Below, one piece after another: positions 58,241 to 64,000 of a DNA stretch of 64,000 bases. The notes beneath the pieces were generated by a model. The model was given only the letters and a program-made list of their open reading frames with translations. It was not told the DNA's origin and made no database searches. How positions within the stretch are numbered: position 1 is the first letter of the stretch; every line of letters begins with the position of its first letter. Position numbers and translations under genes: made by a program. This DNA comes from Heliocidaris tuberculata (taxonomy: Eukaryota > Echinodermata > Echinoidea > Camarodonta > Echinometridae): contig CM046837.1 in NCBI GenBank assembly GCA_025618425.1, forward strand, positions 20,624,303 through 20,688,302, written 5' to 3'.

Positions 58241-60567
58241 AACACTCGAAAATTGATTTGGGGCGGAACTTACGGATAATATTCAGCCCTAATGAAACAA
58301 CAAATGAATAAAGGATACAATGCAAAATGTTTTTTATCCAATAAGAAATTGATTTGGGGCGTAACTTACGGGGATTCTATACCCCAAATTAAACAACAAA
58401 TGAATGAAGTATACAACGCAAAATGTTAATATCGAATAGAAAATTAGATCGGCGCATAAATTACAAAGAATCTACAGACCAAATGAAACAACAAATAAAT
58501 TAGAACTAAGACGCAAAATACATTTTTCGAATCGAAAATTGATTTGGCGCTTAACTTAGGGATAATATACAACCCAAAATAAAATATGAAATGAATGAAG
58601 TATACAACGCAAAATGTTTTTATCGAATAGAAAATTGGTTCGGTGCATAAATTACAAAGAATCTACAGACCAAGCGAAACAACCAATAAATTAGGACTAT
58701 AAGACGCAAAATATATTTATCAAATCGAAAATGGATTTGGCGCTTAACTTAGGAATAATATACACACCCAAATAAATAATGAAATGAATGAAGTATACAA
58801 CGCAATTATTTTTTTTTAATCGATTGGAAATTGATTTGGCGCGTAACTAATGGAAAATATACAACCCAAATAAAATATGAAATGGATGAAGTATACAACG
58901 CAAAATGTTTATATCGAATAGAAAATTGGTTCGGCGCATAAATTACAAAGAATCTACAGACCAAGTGAAACAACAAATAAATTAGAACTAAGACGCAAAA
59001 TATATTTATCGAATCGAAAATTGATTTGGCGCTTAACTCAGGGATACAACTCAAATAAAACAAAATGAATGAAGTATACGATGCAAAATGTTTTTTATAG
59101 AAATGAAAATTGGTTCGGCGCATAAATTACAAAGAACCTACAGACCAAATCAAACAACAAATAAATTAGAACTAAGACGCAAAATACATTTATCGAATAG
59201 AAAATTGATTTAGCGCTTAACTTAGGGATAATATACAACCCAAATAAAATATGAAATGAATGAAGTATACAACGCAAAATGTTTTTATCGAATAGAAAAT
59301 TGGTTCGGCGCATTAATTACAAAGAATCTATACAGACCAAGCGAAACAATAAATAAATTAGAACTAAGACGCAAAATATATTTATCGAATCGAAAATTGA
59401 TTTGGCGCTTAACTTAGGAATAATATACAACCCAAATAAAATATGAAATGAATGAAGTATACAACGCAAAATTATTTTTTTTATCGATTGGAAATTGATT
59501 TGGCACGTAACTAATGAATAATATACAATCCTAATAAAACATCAAATGGATGAAGTATACAACGCAAAATGTTTATATCGAATTGAAAATTGGTTCGGCG
59601 CATAATTTACAAAGACTCTACAGACCAAATGAAACAACAAATAAATTAGAACTAAGAAGCAAAATACATATACTGAATCGAAGATTGATTTGGCGCTTAA
59701 CTTAGGAATAATATACAACCCAAATAAAAATATGAAATGAATAAAGTATACAACGCAATTTTTTGTTTTTTTTTTTTGTTTTTTTTTTGTTTGTTATCGA
59801 TTGGAAATTGATTTGGCGCGTAACTAATGGATAATATACAACCCAAATAAAACGTGAAATAGATGAAGTATGGATCGCAAAATGTTTATATCGAATATAA
59901 AATTGGTTCGGCGCATAAATTACAAAGAATCTACAGACCAAAAGAAACAACAAATAAATTAGAAATAAGACGCAAAATACATATATCGAATCGAAAATTG
60001 ATTTGGCGCTTAACTTAGGGATAATATACAACCCAAATAAAATATGAAAGAAATGAAGTATACAACGCAAAATGTTTTTATCGAAACGAAAAATATAAGT
60101 TGGTGCGTAATTTATAGAGAATCTACAAACCAAATAAAACAACAAATGAATTAAGTATTCAACACAAAACGTTTATGTCGAATATAACATTGGTTTGGCG
60201 TATGAATTTCAAAGAATTTACAGACCAAATGAAACAACAAACAAATTAGAACTATGACGCAAGATACATTTAACGAATCAAAAATTGATTTGGCGCTTAA
60301 CTTAGGAATATACAACCCAATAAAATATGAAATGAATCAAGTATACAACGCAAACAGTATCGAACTGAAAATTCAGTTGCCGCGTAATTTATGGAGAATC
60401 TACAACCCAAACAAAACAACAGATGAATCAAGTATTCAACGCAAAATGTTTAAATCGAATAGAAATTGGTTTGGCGCATATAATTACAAAGAATCTACAG
60501 ACCAAATGAAACAACAAATAAATTAGAACTAAGTCGCAAAATTCATTTATCGAATCGAAAATTGAAA
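58241..60567. repeat. Satellite array of alternating ~95 bp monomers
   Basis: About 24 monomers of roughly 95 bp occur. Type A contains 'ttgatttggcgcttaactta' and 'aagtatacaacgcaaaat'; type B contains 'ttggttcggcgcataaatta' and 'gaactaagacgcaaaata'. They alternate A-B over most of the array, giving a ~190 bp higher-order unit; the first two units are diverged. Minus-strand frames of up to 147 codons through the array are repeat artefacts. Confidence 0.9.
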
Positions 60568-60793
60568 GTGAAGACATTCCTGAATCGATATATCGTTAGG
60601 TGAGCTATCGTGATCGATCGACTAGTCTTTGCTCAAGTCTTATTTATATTATATTTTGGGGGGTATTTTATTTTCAAAAATCAATATCTCTGTATCCTGT
60701 CACCGTTGAATGTCATGTTAAGTTTTCTGGGGTTGATTTTGTGTAAGCTAACTATACACAAAATTATTCTTTCAGGCCTCAGGTACTCTTTAA

Positions 60794-61115
60794 ATCCCAA
60801 TCGAACGAAGCTTATGTGTCAAAGAAATGATAAGAGGATTCACGATCCACTCAGATAAATCACAACTCTAAGCTGCACGCAATAAGTAAAACTTAAGTAG
60901 GTGTGCAAAATAAGTATTGCAAAATAAGGAAAGTGCAAGGTGTTTATTGGGTACATTGCACAACTGATCATCCTTTTATCAAGATTCACAACAATAACGA
61001 TTGAACTTTTTTTCGCATTTTCACCTTTAACAATTGTTACTGACTCAAAAATGAAAAAAAAAAAATGTAATTGGATACCATCGCACGCCCGGTTTTATAC
61101 CCGAGTATCGTCCAT
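60794..61115 (+). repeat. Dispersed repeat family D, copy 4, right part
   Basis: Homologous to 40004-40262. It ends where the integrase sequence of the right-edge retroelement begins (about 61110-61125). Confidence 0.65.
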
Positions 61116-61610
61116 ATGTCATTTGTCTGACTGACAACAGTTTTGACACTTCCTGCATCAGACCTGATACAAACTGTGGACCTAAGTCCGACATGATTTC
61201 ACTAGCGATCCCTACCCTGCTGTAGACAGTTAATAGTGCTTCGGCTACATCGACTGTAATAATGGATTTCAGTGGGATAGCTTCAACGTACCTTGTAGCG
61301 TAGTCTACAACGGTCAGAATATGTGTATGACCCCTACCTGACTTAACGAATGGACCTGATAAATTTATTGCTATAAGCTGGAATGGTACACCCATGAGGA
61401 GGCATCCTACCCAGGGTCATCTTAGGTACCTTACTCTTGCTAATTGTCTTCTTACATATGTCACATGACCTACAATAATTGGCTACGTCCTCTGACATGC
61501 CAGGCCAGAAAAATTCAGTTTTGATTTTTGCCATTGTGTTGTTAATCCCGAGATGCCCTCCTAACAACGACTCGTGTGCAATTCTCATGACCTTACTTCT
61601 ATGTGACTTA
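61060..61610 (-). pseudogene. Retroelement integrase, catalytic core part
   Basis: Frames encode the zinc-binding segment (R-I-A-H-E-S-L-L-G-G-H-L-G, then F-F-W-P-G-M, then C-R-S-C-D-I-C) and the core (I-L-T-V-V-D-Y-A-T-R-Y, M-S-D-L-G-P-Q-F-V-S). A one-base shift near 61395-61400 separates them. The first catalytic Asp is replaced by Asn (I-N-L-S-G-P), the second (S-D-L-G) is kept, and the third catalytic acid is lost by truncation. It cannot be active. Confidence 0.75.
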
Positions 61611-62025
61611 AGGCCACCGCACACCTTACGATCGGTCTGCGATCCGATTTCTGAAATAAATCGCTATGTCATTAAATATTGGCATTTGAACAAATGAAAT
61701 CTGCCCTATTCAGCTTCTGAAAAGTAATATTAATAAACACACAGGACTTGGGTGAGCTGTCAGCTTTCTACAGGGAATAAGGGCAAAATTAGTTTGAAAT
61801 CGTAGGCAGTCGTACGATTTTTGTGACGTCACTACTACTCGGAGCCGATTTGGCCATTCCACCGATTAGAAAACTCTGCAAAGGCCGTATTATCGATTTT
61901 ACTATCTGTATGATTATTCAGACCCTCAATCAAATATATTTTTCGTGTTTAAAGGATTTGTGAAATGATATTACGTTTTCATCTGAAATCGGATCGCAGA
62001 CCGATCGTAAGGTGTGCGGTGGCCT
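61611..62025. mobile_element. MITE with 41 bp perfect TIRs, Harbinger-like
   Basis: The TIRs start AGGCCACCGCACACC and are identical over 41 bp (61611-61651 and 61985-62025). The trinucleotide TTA lies on both sides (61608-61610, 62026-62028). A TWA target duplication is typical of PIF/Harbinger elements. It sits inside the integrase coding region between the Y-V-V-L-P block and the H2C2 zinc finger. Removing it with one TTA would leave the two flanks in the same frame, so it is a clean secondary insertion. There is no coding capacity. Confidence 0.85.
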
Positions 62026-62028
62026 TTA

Positions 62029-62360
62029 GGTAACACCACATACCTTTGTCCAATCCCGACTTCGGGATCATCCCGATTTCTTCTCTGTCTATACAGACGA
62101 CCTTGGACATTCACATACATGAACTTAGATTTCCCATCAAAACAAACCTTATACAATAAGTGACGCAAAGAAGGATTTTCCTTTTGTTCACGCAAGAAAT
62201 CTGAGGGCTCAACACATGGAACAGACTTGCCAATCTTCAAACCCTTGAGCGGTTTGACCTTTTGTTCCTTCTGGGATCTAGTTTCAACCGACATCACCAC
62301 TGGACTATCATCACTCTCATCCACAGACGTTTCAACCACAGGTACGGGTTCCTCCTCCAC
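62029..62360 (-). pseudogene. Retroelement linker between protease and integrase
   Basis: The frame includes V-E-T-R-S-Q-K-E-Q-K, then F-L-R-E-Q-K-E-N-P-S-L-R-H-L-L and G-R-L-Y-R-Q-R, the conserved segment that precedes the integrase zinc finger (LxxxQxxDPSLxxL...GxLYR). It is one base out of frame with the protease segment, the shift lying near 62355-62375. Confidence 0.7.
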
Positions 62361-63145
62361 GTGACCTTACTCTCCTTAGGTGTCCAATTCAAGTCAGGAT
62401 CACGTGGTTCTCGAGCACTTGCTATGTTTCCTATGACATCGTCACACAAACAATTGGGCATACACAAAGCCTCAATCTCACCACTAAAGAACGACGAATC
62501 AACAACCACTCTTGCCATCGGAAAATGTCGCACTGTCCCATCAATCATCAATATTCGTTGGTAACCAATCCTCAGCTGATCATCATCAATCAGGCTTGAC
62601 TTAACTATACAGGTATTACAACCAGAATCCCTCAAAACTGACACTGGTTTGTTTCCTTTTACCAACCTCCCCGAAACTACAGGCACATGACTCTTCATCA
62701 TATCCCCTACCCGATCATAAGCCATTCCAAGCTTTCCAATCTCAAATCCATCAATCAACTCAATAGACTCTAACGTCGGTAAAGATGTAGCCGACATACC
62801 TACTAACACCTCGTCCCCTTGACGCGCCTCATCCGGAGAGCTCAATGGACCCACAGACTGGTCGACATCACCACTACCTTCATTTATAACAGATGTACGC
62901 TGACCAGTTGAACCCACATTATCTGGTATAGTCAACATCCCTTGAGCAACAGTGCGTCGAACTGCACCCTTACTGTATGGCTTTTCACTTCGCACCACGT
63001 TGCGTTCTTCTGGGCCTTTACTGTTACCATGTGATGGATTTACTGGGTTTCCTGCGTTTCTCTGATTAGAATTGATTCTACTAACATTAGGCTTGTTAAT
63101 TGACCGAGGAGCAACACTGAAGTTGTGCAGTGCCGTGACATACAT
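62294..63145 (-). CDS. Retroelement gag end and aspartic protease
   Basis: The open frame of 283 codons has a low-complexity Asn/Pro/Ser-rich N-terminal part (residues 1-120), followed by a retropepsin-like domain with L-R-D-S-G-C-N-T-C (D-S-G active site, about residue 171) and I-G-Y-Q-R-I-L-M-I-D-G. It ends with L-C-D-D-V-I-G-N-I, typical of the protease end in this group. The protease would cleave the polyprotein. The last ~20 residues are frameshift read-through. No CCHC zinc knuckle is visible in frame. Confidence 0.65.
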   Translation of the reverse strand: MYVTALHNFSVAPRSINKPNVSRINSNQRNAGNPVNPSHGNSKGPEERNVVRSEKPYSKGAVRRTVAQGMLTIPDNVGSTGQRTSVINEGSGDVDQSVGPLSSPDEARQGDEVLVGMSATSLPTLESIELIDGFEIGKLGMAYDRVGDMMKSHVPVVSGRLVKGNKPVSVLRDSGCNTCIVKSSLIDDDQLRIGYQRILMIDGTVRHFPMARVVVDSSFFSGEIEALCMPNCLCDDVIGNIASAREPRDPDLNWTPKESKVTWRRNPYLWLKRLWMRVMIVQW

Positions 63146-63164
63146 CCCTGCCCTGTCAGTAACC

Positions 63165-63986
63165 TCATTTATATTGACCTTCCTTAATGAATAGTGCTAA
63201 GTCCCTCGGACAACAACTGAAAAAATGCTTCCGTACTATAACATCTACCAGAGAATCAGAATCCTTTTCAATCCCTGTTAACTCTATCCATTTCTGGAAA
63301 TGACCTGTCATTCGACCAACTAACTGCTTTTGACTCTCTAACTTTTCTGGGCGGACTGACCGAAATTTCCTACGATAGCCCTCTTCAGTTAACTGGTAGT
63401 GCTCCGGTAACTCTTTCTTCACCACATCATAACTAGCCCTGTCTTGAGAACTAAGACGGTTAACTACTTCTAGTGATTTTCCAGTCAAATTTTATATGAG
63501 TAGCAATGCTTTCTTTTCATTCGATGTTTTCTGGCTATTTGCCACCATCTCAAACTTCGTCAAATAATAATCCAAAAAATCCTTTGAATCATCAAATTTC
63601 CCCAAATCTAACTTTAAATGTAATTTGATGGAACTTTGTTCATCATTTGCCGATGCTCTTGCATTGATCTCGGCGAGCCGTAACTCAACAGCCAAGCGCT
63701 CCATCTCCACATTGTACGCGTGCTCTTTTTCTTTTTTTTTTCTTTTTCCATCGCTTCAAGTTCTTTTTCTTTTTCCCTTTCAGATAGCCGTGCACTCACA
63801 AAAACTATTCAAATCGGCTCCAGATAAACCCATTTCTCTTCCGAGAGATGACAACTCTCTGATTTGTTCTACCCCTGCCAATTTGAATGCAATTATATGG
63901 AATATAACGTATCTCTCTACAACCGTTAACAAATCATCACACTGGAAAAGAACTGAAAATTTGCCTGTGCTTCCTTTCATTGACAA
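63165..63986 (-). pseudogene. Retroelement gag, broken into several frames
   Basis: Minus-strand frames carry an N-terminal K-L-A-G-V-E-Q-I-R-E-L segment (63780-63986), a Glu/Lys coiled-coil-like stretch (about 63700-63800), L-G-K-F-D-D-S-K-D-F-L-D-Y-Y-L-T-K-F-E (63530-63600), and E-L-P-E-H-Y-Q-L-T-E-E-G-Y-R-R-K-F-R (about 63370-63420), a SCAN-like capsid motif seen in this gag type. A stop at about 63490 and frameshifts in the A-rich run and near 63170 inactivate it. Confidence 0.65.
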
Positions 63987-64000
63987 GAAACGAAATTATT

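Larger units (their letters stand above)
57946..60789. mobile_element. TTAA-flanked TIR transposon carrying a satellite array
   Basis: Starts AGGGTCTCTGAGGCC and ends GGCCTCAGGTACTCT. The inverted similarity continues about 100 bp inward (for example 'gtataaaattaaccccaaataactt' against the complement of the sequence at 60710-60755). TTAA lies on both sides (57942-57945, 60790-60793). The homologous repeat D copy at 40000-40003 has a single TTAA and no insert. No transposase is present. The TTAA duplication points to a piggyBac- or Kolobok-type enzyme acting in trans. Confidence 0.75.
61115..64000 (-). mobile_element. Gmr1-like LTR retroelement (Ty3/gypsy group), truncated
   Basis: Reading leftward on the minus strand: gag, aspartic protease, a linker, then integrase, with no RT or RNase H between protease and integrase. 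In Gmr1-type elements integrase precedes RT, unlike ordinary Ty3/gypsy order. The element is cut off within the integrase at about 61115, where repeat D begins, so RT is missing. The 5' LTR lies beyond the right edge. Confidence 0.65.

Noticed and set aside
58806..60145. Minus-strand hydrophobic frames of 72-147 codons with repeated motifs
   Set aside because: They follow the satellite monomers exactly, change frame between units, and lack start or splice context.

Overview
This window reads as nuclear DNA of a marine invertebrate deuterostome, most likely an echinoderm (sea-urchin-like). That is an inference from three things: extracellular CCP/sushi, CUB and calcium-binding-EGF exons with symmetric phase-1 junctions, a dense and varied transposon load (Penelope-like, R2/Hero-like, Tx1-like, CR1/Rex-like, Gmr1-like), and frequent 'taggccta' motifs with very many long G/C homopolymers. 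No bacterial-style operon, CRISPR array or compact gene cluster is present. Most long open frames are artefacts of tandem repeats.

The clearest host gene is on the + strand at 23.9-28.1 kb. It shows three CCP exons (23933-24115, 25485-25667, 26353-26523), a transmembrane exon (26978-27080) and a last exon (27539-28064). All junctions are phase-compatible, giving the C-terminal half of a type I membrane receptor. Its cytoplasmic tail has three copies of a tyrosine-rich unit (core G-P-L-P-x-L-P-D-G-Y-x-x-Y-x-x-G-x-Q-x-x-Y). A six-cysteine CCP exon at 1979-2164 has the same strand and phase and may be an upstream exon. A dead cbEGF exon (about 21.35 kb) and a one-base-frameshifted CUB exon (47520-47857) are separate fragments of extracellular-protein genes.

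The rest is repeats and mobile elements. From 0 to 15 kb: a relic Penelope-like 3' end, a tRNA-like element between inverted repeats, a kilobase-scale inverted repeat carrying a 'gtgcccctttt' minisatellite, a CR1/L2 tail, and several direct duplications. From 15 to 23 kb: triplet microsatellites, another duplication, and an inverted copy of the Penelope pyrimidine tract. From 30 to 41 kb: a Tx1-like LINE fragment, a TIR transposon whose interior is a 1.5 kb purine minisatellite, a truncated R2/Hero-like LINE, a MITE and a long fold-back element at 41.24-41.88 kb. From 42 to 46 kb: a nearly complete but broken Penelope-like element flanked on both sides by TA microsatellites, then a minus-strand LINE RT relic. 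From 48.5 to 56 kb: a TTAA-flanked MITE, a second R2/Hero-like copy and a CR1/Rex-like LINE.

From 57 to 64 kb: a dispersed repeat interrupted by a TTAA-flanked TIR element. That element carries a 2.3 kb satellite of alternating ~95 bp monomers, and the related repeat copy near 40 kb retains the uninserted site. At the right edge is a minus-strand LTR-retroelement whose protease is followed directly by integrase (Gmr1-type order). Its integrase is split by a 415 bp MITE with perfect 41 bp TIRs and a TTA duplication. The recurrent theme is terminal-inverted-repeat transposons carrying expanded tandem arrays, beside a candidate undescribed CCP receptor with a repeated phosphotyrosine-type tail.
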